In this document: in pieces, positions 1 to 7,069 of the stretch | How positions within the stretch are numbered: the stretch's first letter is position 1 | How the letters are laid out: each line of letters starts with the position of its first letter | Source of the DNA: Amblyomma americanum | Lineage: Eukaryota > Arthropoda > Arachnida > Ixodida > Ixodidae | Reading direction: 5' to 3' | Length of the DNA: 64,000 nt | Assembly: GCF_052857255.1 (NCBI RefSeq) | Contig: NW_027526506.1 | Coordinates: 620,001 to 684,000, forward strand | Made by a program: the position numbers and the translations under genes | The notes under the pieces: generated by a model | Seen by the model: only the letters and a program-made list of their open reading frames with translations | Told to the model about the DNA's origin: nothing | Databases searched by the model: none

Positions 1-978
1 AACCGAAGCTCTTCGTTTTCTTTCTGCTCGCACAATTCCCGTCTCTCCTAAGCCAACCGAAGCTCTTCTTTTACTTTCTGCTTGCACAATTCCCGTCTTT
101 CTTGAGCCAACCGCAGCTCTTCTTTTTCTTTCTGCTCGCACAATTCCCGTCTTTTTTGAGCCAACTGAAGCCTTTCTTTTTCTTTCTGCTCGTACCATTC
201 CCGTCTTTTTTTGAGACAACCGAAGCTCTTCTTTTTCTTTCTGCTCGCAAAATTCCCGTCTTTCTTGAGCCAACCGAAGCTCTTTTTCTTTCTGCTACCA
301 CAATTCCCGTCTTTCTTGAGCCAACCGAAGCTCTTCTTTTTCTTTCTGCTCGCACAAATTCAGTTTTTCTTGAGCCAACCGAAGCTCTTCTTTTTCTTTC
401 TGCTCGCACAATTCCCGTCTTTATTGAGTCAACCACAGCTCTTCTTTTTCTGTCTGCTCGCACAATTCCCGTCTTTCTTGAGCCAACCGAAGCTCTTCTT
501 TTTCTTTCTGCTCGCAAAATTCCCGTCTTTCTTGAGCCAGCCGAAGCTCTTCCTTTTCTTTCTGCTCGCACAATTCCCGTCTTTCTTGAGCCAACCGAAG
601 CACTTCTTTTTCTTTCTGTTCGCACAATTCCCGTCTTTCTTGAGCCAATCGAAGCTCTTCTTTTTCTTTCTGCTTGCCCAATTCTCGTCTTTCTTGAGCC
701 AATCTAAGGTCTTCTTTTTCTTTCTGCTCGCACAATTCCCGTCTTTCTTGAGCCAACGGAAGCTCTTCTTTTTCTTTCTGCTCGCACAATTCCCGTCTTT
801 CTCGAGCCAACCGAAGCTCTTCTTTTTCTTTCTGCTCGCACAATTGCCGTCTTTCTTGAGCCAATCGAAGCTCTTCTTTTTCTTTCTGCTCGCACAATTC
901 TCGTATTTTTTGAGCCAACCGAAGCTCTTCTTTTTCTTTCTGCTCGCACAATTCCCGTCTTTCTTGAGCAAATCGAAG

Positions 979-1028
979 CTCTTCTTTTTCTTTCTACTGG
1001 CACTATTAACGTCTTGAGCGAATTAAAG
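979..1028. repeat. Diverged 50-bp unit variant (landmark of the array)
   Basis: This unit carries tttctactggcactattaa followed by cgtcttgagcgaattaaag, in place of the consensus. It is 4 bp shorter, so it shifts every reading frame that crosses it. The same variant recurs about twenty times, near 16460, 19200, 20645, 21000, 21820, 23480, 24020, 26310, 32420, 33480, 35950, 36920, 39550, 43450, 47740, 50720, 53040, 53510 and 57790. It is absent from about 1030 to 16440, 26340 to 32400 and 57900 to 64000. Its spacing marks larger repeat blocks, and its recurrence shows that blocks of many units, not single units, have been copied. Confidence 0.85.
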
Positions 1029-2529
1029 CTCTTCTTTTTCTTCTTGCTCGCACAATTCCCATATTTCTTGAGCCAACCGAAGCTCTTCGTTTTCTTTCTG
1101 CTCGCACAATTCCCGTCTCTCCTAAGCCAACCGAAGCTCTTCTTTTACTTGCTGCTCGCACAATTCCCGTCTTTCTTGAGCCAACCGAAGCTCTTCTTTT
1201 TCTTTCTGCTCGCAGAATTCCCGTCTCTCTTAAGCCAACCGAAGCTCTTCGTTTACTTTCTGCTCGCACAATTCCGGTCTTTCTTGCGCCAACCGAAGCT
1301 CTTCTTTTTCTTTCTGCTCTTACAATTCCGTCTTTCTTGAGCCAACCGAAGCTCTTCTTTTTCTTAATGCTCGCACAATTCCCGTCTTTCATGAGCCAAC
1401 CGAAGCTCTTCTTTTTCTTTCTGCTCGCACAATTCCCGCCTTTCTTGAGCTAACCGAAGCTCTTCTTTTTCTTTCTGCTCACACATATCCCGTCTTTTTT
1501 GAGCTAACCGAAGCTCTTTTTCTTTCTGCTCGCACAATTGCCGTCTTTCTTGAGCCAATTGAAGCTCATCTTTCTCATTCTGCTCCCACAATTCCCGTCT
1601 CTCTTGAGCCAACCGAAGCTCTTCTTTTTCATTCTGCTCGCACAATTCCCGTCTTTTTTGAGCCAATCGAAGCTCTTCTTTTTCTTTCTGCTCGCACAAT
1701 TCCCGTCTTTCTTGAGCCGACCGAAGCTCTTCTTTTTCTTTCTGCTCGCACAATTCCCGTCTTTATTGAGGCAACCGAAGCCTTTCAATTTCTTTCTGCT
1801 CGCACAATTCCCGTCTTTTTTGAGCCAACCGAAGCTCTTCTTTTTCTTTCTGCTCGCAAAATTCCCGTCTTTCTTGAGCCACCCGAAGCTCTTCTTTTTC
1901 TTTCTGCTCGCAAAATTCCCGTCTTTCTTGAGCCACCCGAAGCTCTTCTTTTTCTTTCTGCTCAAACAATTCCCGTCTTTCTTGAGCCAACCGCAGCTCT
2001 TCTTTTTCTTTCTGCTCGCACAATTCCCGTCTTTTTTGAGCCAACCGAAGCTTTTCTTTCTCTTTCTGCTCGCACCATTCGCGTCTTTTTTTGAGACAAC
2101 CGAAGCTCTTCTTTTTCTTTCTGCTCGCAAAATTCACGTCTTTCTTGAGCCAACCGAAGCTCTTCTTTTTCTTTCTGCTCCCCCAATTCCCGTCTTTCTT
2201 CAGCCAACCGAAGCTCTTATTTTCCTTTCTGCTCCCACATATCCCGTCTTTCTTGATCTAACCGAAGCTCTTTTTCTTTCTGCTCGTACAATTCTCGTCT
2301 TTCTTGAGCCAACCGAAGCTCTTCTTTTTCTTTTGTCGCACAATTCCCGTCTTTCTTGAGCCAACCGAAGCTCTTTTTTTTCTTTCTGCTCGCACATTTC
2401 TCGTCTCTCTTGAGCCAACCGAAGCTCTTCTTTTTCTTTCTGCTCGCACAATTCCCGTCTTTTTTGAGAAAACCGAAGCTCTTCTTTTTCTTTCCGCTCG
2501 CACAATTCCCGTCTTTCTTGAGCCGACCG

Positions 2530-2534
2530 AAGCT
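2530..2534. repeat. Target site duplication AAGCT, left of LTR element copy 1
   Basis: The five bases AAGCT abut the left LTR and recur at 7070-7074 just right of the right LTR. They belong to the satellite junction ccgaagctcttc. A 5-bp duplication is typical of Ty3/gypsy integration. The unoccupied satellite paralogue has the motif once, at 18054-18058. Confidence 0.93.
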
Positions 2535-2755
2535 TGTTGTATCCCGTACCGTTGGAGAACTGCCCGGTCCGACTGCCCGGAGCAGCCGGAGCACCACCAC
2601 GTCAAGCACCCGCCACGTACATACCTCGACCAACTCTCCTTTATTCCAGTTCAATGATGAATATATATACAGATGTGCGAGTCAGCTGACCAGATAGGGC
2701 GCATGCCTAGCGCCACCTAGTTTATACAAACATAACTACAGAATACAATACCACA
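2535..2755 (-). repeat. 3' LTR of element copy 1
   Basis: This 221-bp LTR begins and ends with TG/CA (plus-strand ends tgttgtatcccg and aataccaca). Element-sense landmarks are a TATATATA box at 2662-2669 and an AATAAA signal at 2640-2645. It differs from the 5' LTR at 2556 (a versus g) and 2656 (g versus t). Confidence 0.95.
2640..2645 (-). terminator. Poly(A) signal AATAAA in 3' LTR, copy 1
   Basis: The plus strand reads tttatt, giving AATAAA in element sense, 16 bases downstream of the TATA box. In this 3' LTR it would direct polyadenylation of the genomic transcript. Its place so close to the TATA box suggests that it lies upstream of the transcription start, hence in U3. Confidence 0.6.
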
Positions 2756-2767
2756 TTATTCCCCCTC
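2756..2767 (-). promoter_or_regulatory. Polypurine tract, copy 1
   Basis: In element sense GAGGGGGAATAA lies directly against the 3' LTR (which starts TGTGG). This is the expected site and composition of the plus-strand DNA synthesis primer. It sits in the short gap between the end of pol at 2809 and the LTR. Confidence 0.8.
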
Positions 2768-2808
2768 AAAAGAGTTAGCAACTAACACTGGAAAAACACA
2801 ATAAACAC

Positions 2809-3477
2809 TCAATGTCTTTCATAGTCTTTAAACCACACTGGTGGTCTTCTTTGTCTCGTCGAATGCCTCAGTCCTGGAACGTCCCTTTCAACTGGCGTCT
2901 GAACAGATGGCTGCTGGGGTGGGTCGTGGTTCTCCTGCTGTGGTTCGCCAAGTGGTTTTGCTGATTCAGGCGAACAACTTTTCGGAACTGTAGGTGGTGG
3001 AACTGGTTGGGGGCAAGGTACCAGCCGACTCCGATTCCATGTGCGGCCATCATTGAGCTTGTAGGTATCTTGACCACATTGGTCCACAATGGTGAATGGA
3101 CTCGAGTAGCTCAGAGCGCCCTTAGGCACGTGACCAGGCAACTTGACTCTCACCGGTTGACCTGTTGTTAATGGAGAGTACTTTGCAGCTCGTCGACGGT
3201 CAGTGTAAGTCTTACTTGCTTGTTGCCTTTGTGCTACTCTGCTGTGGATGGACTTCATCGCTGCCTGCGGATCTTGAAAAAACTCTTTACCTGGCGCTCC
3301 TACAAGATCAAGTTTTGTTCTGGGATGACGGCCATGAAGAAGGACGGAAGGCTTCACTCCTGTGGTCGCATGCGGTGTGAAACGGTAGACTCCCAGGTAT
3401 TCGGTGATAGCTTCCTTCAAAGGCCGATGTTCTTGTGCGCAGACTTGAACGTACTCTTTGAGTACTCGATTAAACCT
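2809..3477 (-). pseudogene. pol: Integrase C-terminal part, beyond the amber stop, copy 1
   Basis: The pol frame continues without interruption for 222 codons after the TAG at 3478-3480, ending in TGA at 2809-2811. It holds the end of the integrase core, then a basic C-terminal domain (near VRVKLPG and KLNDGRTWNRSRLVP), then a Pro/Gln-rich tail ending in ...FKDYERH. No chromodomain is evident. There is no ATG that would give it independent translation; the apparent start near 3420 is TTG. It is therefore the stranded 3' part of pol, not a separate gene. The absence of any other stop or frameshift implies that the nonsense change is fairly recent compared with neutral decay. Confidence 0.88.
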
Positions 3478-6400
3478 CTATACCTGCCCGTTAGCTTGCG
3501 GATGATAGACTGCCGAATACGTATGAGCGATGCCACGTTCTTTGAGGAAACTGTCAAACTCCAAGGCTGTAAACTGAGCACCATGATCACTCACAATCTC
3601 GTCTGGATATCCTTCCCTGCTGAAGATGCTTCGCAGAAAGGAGATGACTGTTGCAGTTGTCACCCTTGCTGAGAAACAAACCTCAGGCCACTTGCTGTAG
3701 TAATCGATGGCTGTAATGGCAAAACGGCAATCTGCCGGCACTTCGGAAAAAGGGCCCACAATATCGATGCCTAGCTTCTGCCATGGTGCAGATGGGAATG
3801 CAACTGGCTGCAGAGGTGGTGTCACGGGTTTTGCAGACTTGTCAACAGATTGGCATACCGCGCAGGATGCAATGAATTGTTCTACTTGCTTGCACATAGC
3901 AGGCCACCAGTATTGCTCACGTAGTCGCTGCTTTGTCCTCGTTATTCCCGGATGAGACTCGTGGGCTGCGTCAAGAAGCCGTGCTACGAGGGACGAAGGT
4001 ACTACAAATTTGTCACCACGAAGCAGGAGGTCTCCAACGACTGAGAGCTCAGTTTGCACCCGGTAGAACGGAACTGCTTCGGCAGGCAACATCTTCACTG
4101 CGGGCCATGCCGATGTCACCCACTTTATAACCTGCTGCAGCAACGGGTCCTGCATCGTTTCAATGACAAACTCTTCATGAGTAATGCATGTTGAGACAAC
4201 ACAAACAGTCTCTTCTTCCTCTTCCTCCACACGACCTGGAAGGGGCATCCTTGAAAGAGCATCAGCAACAGTATTCTTGTCACCCTTGTGAAATTCAATC
4301 GTGAAGTTGTATGCCAACAGCCTGGCGTGCCACCTCGCAATCCGGAACGGTCGGCGACCTACTCCCTTTGTACTAAGGAGTGTGACCAGAGCCTGGTGAT
4401 CGGTGCGTAATATGAATGAACGACCCCAAAGGTACACTCTCCAATATTCGCATGCCCACAAGCAAGCAAGGGCTTCCAATTCCCCTACAGAATACTTCTG
4501 TTCCTGTGAAGTAAGCCTGCGAGAAACAAAAGCAATCGTCACCAGTTCATCATTCCTTGTCTGTTGCAACACTGCTCCCAAGCCAATGGATGAGGCATCC
4601 GTAGTGACAATAATGTCCCCCGCAGGATCAAATAGCTGTAAACATCTTGTGGCCAGGGAACATTTCAGTTGCTCGAAACAAGCTTGTCTTGCAGGGTTCC
4701 ATGCGAATGTGGCATTCTTACGTAGCAACTCTCGAAGAGGCTCGACAACCACCGCATAGTCAGGTATAAATTTGGCGTAGTAGCCTACCATGCCCAAGAA
4801 TGAGCGCAGAGTACCGACATTTGTTGGGGCTGGCACAGCCTTGATGGCGTCAATGTTACTTTGTAAAGGGCGTATTCCCTTGTGACTGATCCTGTGACCA
4901 AGGAAGTCGACTTCTTGCACATTAAAAATGCATTTGTCATTCAACTTCAATCCAGCCTTTGCAATCAAGTGCAAAACTTGTTTCAAATTCTTGAAGTGCT
5001 CTTCACGTGTGCTTCCGTACACAATGACATCATCTATGTAGCACAAAGTGTTTTTGCAGTTCTGCAAAATAGTGGCCATCATTTTCTGAAACGCAGACGG
5101 TGCTGATGCAAGACCGAAACAGACGCGCTTGAATCTGTACAGTCCACTATCGGTTATGAAGGTAGTCAGTTCCCTGCTTTCAGGGCTTAGCAGAACTTGT
5201 TGATATGCAGCTGCTAAATCAATCTTTGAAAAGTAATTTGCGCCATGAAGTTTGTGCAATATTTCTTCCGTGTGCGGCAGTGGAAATTTGTCAACGACAA
5301 TCGCTTTGTTTGGTTCGCGCAGATCGACACAAATTCTTATCTTGCCGTTTTTCTTTGCTACTACTACGATTGGAGACACCCATTCAGACGTGTCAATCTT
5401 TTCTATGACATCTTCTTGCTCAAGGCGCTGCAGCTCTTCGCGTACTCGGTCTCGCATTGAAAATGGCAAACGCCGCAACTTAGCAACAACAGGCGTGATT
5501 CCTTCTCTTATCTTGACCTTATGGACAAAATTTGTTGCAAGCCCTAACTTGCCATCAAACAAGTGCGGAAACTGGCAAAACAGTTCACGGTCAAGGCCTT
5601 CTGGCGCTTGCGTAATATGGGTGCATTGTAATGACGTACCGTTGATTTGCAGACGCAGCGTTTCGACAGCGTCGATGCCGAGAATATCAGTACCGTCCTT
5701 GACGACGTAGAAGAGAATGTCGGCCTGCCGATCCTGGAAGATGACTGGCGCCGTGAAACACCCCTCGATGGTTATTCTGCGGCGAGAGAAATCGTAGAGT
5801 GACGCTGATGTTGGCTGCAAAGGGAAGCGTTTCAACCTTGAATACGTGGCGTTCGACAGAATGGAGACAGCAGAACCCGTGTCTACGAGGAAACGTATAG
5901 GAACATCTTGTACGAAGACTTCTGTGTGTATCCCTCCTTTGCACTGCCGGTCGAGAAGCAACACGTTGAGATCGCCGGATGCACTGCAGGTGTCGACTTC
6001 TCGGACAGCAAGGGCCCTTTCGTCAGGCATGCCGCTTCTACAGACACGCTGAAAATGTCCTCGTTTGCCACATTTGCTGCAAGTTTTACCCCGCGCCTTG
6101 CATGTCTTGGAATCTGCAAGATGCCCTGAAGACCCGCAACGGAAACAGGACTTCGGCGGCTGCGAACGCGGTAACTGCGTTTCTGAGCGGCATGGCATCC
6201 GATGTTTTTCGACCTTTTGAACGCTCGCAGCCGATGACTGCAGCTCAAGTGAGTATTTCGTGGCTTCTTCGATACTGTTTGCAATAGCCAGTGCGCGTTC
6301 AAGAGTGAGCGAAGTGCCTTCAAGCAGTAAACGTTCCCGAAGAACAGGGTTGCACGTTTTCGCTACAAGTTGGTCACGAATAAAATCGTCAGCCTGCTTA

Positions 6401-6810
6401 CCGAAGTCGCAACTTAATGCCAGCTCACGCAACGCCGTGACGAATGCTGTTGCAGTCTCCCCGGGCAGTTGGGTGCGTTGTCCGAACCGATGCCGCTCCA
6501 CGACGACGTTCGTTTTAGAAGTGAAGTAAGCGTCCAACGTAGCCACCGCTGCATCGTACTCGTCGCTCGTACCGCTTCCTTCCTTTCCTTCTGTAGGCGG
6601 CGTCGACGATTTCTCCTCCGGCAACGCGTAGTACAAGCGTTGGCCTTCCACACCCAAACAGTGTAGCAGCAAAGCTTTACGGCGCGCAGGTGGGTGAGCG
6701 TCGCTCCCGGACGCCAGGAGATAGTTCTTGAAAAGGCGGTGCCACTGCGTCCAAGGAATGGCGGGCTTCCCGGGCGTCGGCAGGAACTCGGGCGGTTGAT
6801 GCAGGCTCAT
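3478..6810 (-). CDS. gag-pol: Gag-Pol polyprotein of Ty3/gypsy element, cut by amber stop, copy 1
   Basis: This 1110-residue frame starts at a genuine ATG 38 bases inside the 5' LTR. A gag-like region (about 1-215) precedes two CCHC knuckles, C222-C237 (six residues between H and the last C, unusual) and C244-C257 (canonical). The aspartic protease has DTG at 310-312. RT spans about 440-600 with a YIDD active site at 591-594. RNase H spans about 735-855 (TDAS, GELEAL, TDHQAL, DALSR). The integrase zinc motif uses H950, H953, C983 and C986, and the core has D1016 and D1075. The TAG stop is codon 1111, thirty-five residues after D1075, where the D,D35E catalytic glutamate is expected. Gag and pol are fused in a single frame with no frameshift. 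The domain assignment is firm; integration competence is unlikely. Confidence 0.94.
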   Translation of the reverse strand: MSLHQPPEFLPTPGKPAIPWTQWHRLFKNYLLASGSDAHPPARRKALLLHCLGVEGQRLYYALPEEKSSTPPTEGKEGSGTSDEYDAAVATLDAYFTSKTNVVVERHRFGQRTQLPGETATAFVTALRELALSCDFGKQADDFIRDQLVAKTCNPVLRERLLLEGTSLTLERALAIANSIEEATKYSLELQSSAASVQKVEKHRMPCRSETQLPRSQPPKSCFRCGSSGHLADSKTCKARGKTCSKCGKRGHFQRVCRSGMPDERALAVREVDTCSASGDLNVLLLDRQCKGGIHTEVFVQDVPIRFLVDTGSAVSILSNATYSRLKRFPLQPTSASLYDFSRRRITIEGCFTAPVIFQDRQADILFYVVKDGTDILGIDAVETLRLQINGTSLQCTHITQAPEGLDRELFCQFPHLFDGKLGLATNFVHKVKIREGITPVVAKLRRLPFSMRDRVREELQRLEQEDVIEKIDTSEWVSPIVVVAKKNGKIRICVDLREPNKAIVVDKFPLPHTEEILHKLHGANYFSKIDLAAAYQQVLLSPESRELTTFITDSGLYRFKRVCFGLASAPSAFQKMMATILQNCKNTLCYIDDVIVYGSTREEHFKNLKQVLHLIAKAGLKLNDKCIFNVQEVDFLGHRISHKGIRPLQSNIDAIKAVPAPTNVGTLRSFLGMVGYYAKFIPDYAVVVEPLRELLRKNATFAWNPARQACFEQLKCSLATRCLQLFDPAGDIIVTTDASSIGLGAVLQQTRNDELVTIAFVSRRLTSQEQKYSVGELEALACLWACEYWRVYLWGRSFILRTDHQALVTLLSTKGVGRRPFRIARWHARLLAYNFTIEFHKGDKNTVADALSRMPLPGRVEEEEEETVCVVSTCITHEEFVIETMQDPLLQQVIKWVTSAWPAVKMLPAEAVPFYRVQTELSVVGDLLLRGDKFVVPSSLVARLLDAAHESHPGITRTKQRLREQYWWPAMCKQVEQFIASCAVCQSVDKSAKPVTPPLQPVAFPSAPWQKLGIDIVGPFSEVPADCRFAITAIDYYSKWPEVCFSARVTTATVISFLRSIFSREGYPDEIVSDHGAQFTALEFDSFLKERGIAHTYSAVYHPQANGQV

Positions 6811-6833
6811 TGCTTCCGCGTTCGGTTACTTCA

Positions 6834-6846
6834 CCACTCGTGGCCA
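6834..6846 (-). promoter_or_regulatory. Candidate primer binding site, copy 1
   Basis: In element sense TGGCCACGAGTGG lies two bases inside the 5' LTR. It begins with the TGG that pairs with the CCA end of a tRNA. I cannot match the rest to a particular tRNA, so the primer identity is open. Confidence 0.55.
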
Positions 6847-6848
6847 AC

Positions 6849-7069
6849 TGTTGTATCCCGTACCGTTGGGGAACTGCCCGGTCCGACTGCCCGGAGCAGC
6901 CGGAGCACCACCACGTCAAGCACCCGCCACGTACATACCTCGACCAACTCTCCTTTATTCCAGTTCAATTATGAATATATATACAGATGTGCGAGTCAGC
7001 TGACCAGATAGGGCGCATGCCTAGCGCCACCTAGTTTATACAAACATAACTACAGAATACAATACCACA
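6849..7069 (-). repeat. 5' LTR of element copy 1
   Basis: This is a 221-bp direct repeat of 2535-2755 with two mismatches, flanked on the right by AAGCT. It carries the element promoter and reads leftward into gag-pol. Confidence 0.95.
6976..6983 (-). promoter_or_regulatory. TATA box of 5' LTR, copy 1
   Basis: TATATATA is present on the minus strand, with AATAAA (6954-6959) 16 bases downstream. Transcription probably starts just beyond the AATAAA, which would leave the signal out of the 5' end of the RNA but include it at the 3' end. Confidence 0.6.

Larger units (their letters stand above)
1..2534 (-). repeat. 54-bp satellite array, segment 1
   Basis: Head-to-tail copies of a 54-bp unit fill this stretch. 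The plus-strand consensus can be read as three consecutive pieces: ctcttctttttctttctg, then ctcgcacaattcccgtc, then tttcttgagccaaccgaag. The first piece is a nearly pure pyrimidine tract; the unit is about 72% pyrimidine on the plus strand and about 46% GC. Copies differ by scattered substitutions and by length variants of 50, 51, 52 and 55 bp. The strand given is the purine-rich one, on which the unit would read LRLAQERRELCEQKEKEE. No gene with a credible ATG start, splice structure or stable frame was found. The segment ends at the target duplication of the first LTR element. Bases from about 1156 on belong to the first unit of a 7,388-bp tandem duplication. Confidence 0.95.
2535..7069 (-). 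mobile_element. Ty3/gypsy LTR retrotransposon, copy 1 (4535 bp)
   Basis: The element has two 221-bp direct LTRs (2535-2755 and 6849-7069) and a 5-bp AAGCT target duplication. It is transcribed leftwards on the minus strand. In element order it contains: 5' LTR, a candidate primer binding site, gag-pol from ATG at 6810, an internal amber stop at 3478-3480, the rest of the integrase down to 2809, a polypurine tract, and the 3' LTR. The domain order protease, RT, RNase H, integrase assigns it to Ty3/gypsy rather than copia. No envelope-like frame is present. The two LTRs differ at two bases (2556/6870 and 2656/6970). The integrase zinc motif and the RT region suggest a Mag-like lineage; this is a low-confidence guess. 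The amber codon at the catalytic position indicates an inactive copy. Confidence 0.95.

Noticed and set aside
1..2534. A CRISPR-like array
   Set aside because: The repeats are directly adjacent with no unique spacers, and the context is eukaryotic retroelements.
2809..3420. A separate third gene (for example an envelope) of the LTR element
   Set aside because: It begins with TTG, continues the pol frame and carries the integrase C-terminal domain. There is no signal peptide or membrane segment.
3478..3480. Programmed readthrough of the amber codon as an expression strategy
   Set aside because: The stop stands at a catalytic residue that readthrough would not normally restore, and gag and pol are already one frame. 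Kept open only if relatives share it.
3220..3672. Plus-strand frames inside the LTR elements, also at 4403-4759 and 5252-5710
   Set aside because: They are antisense shadows of pol without recognisable domains.
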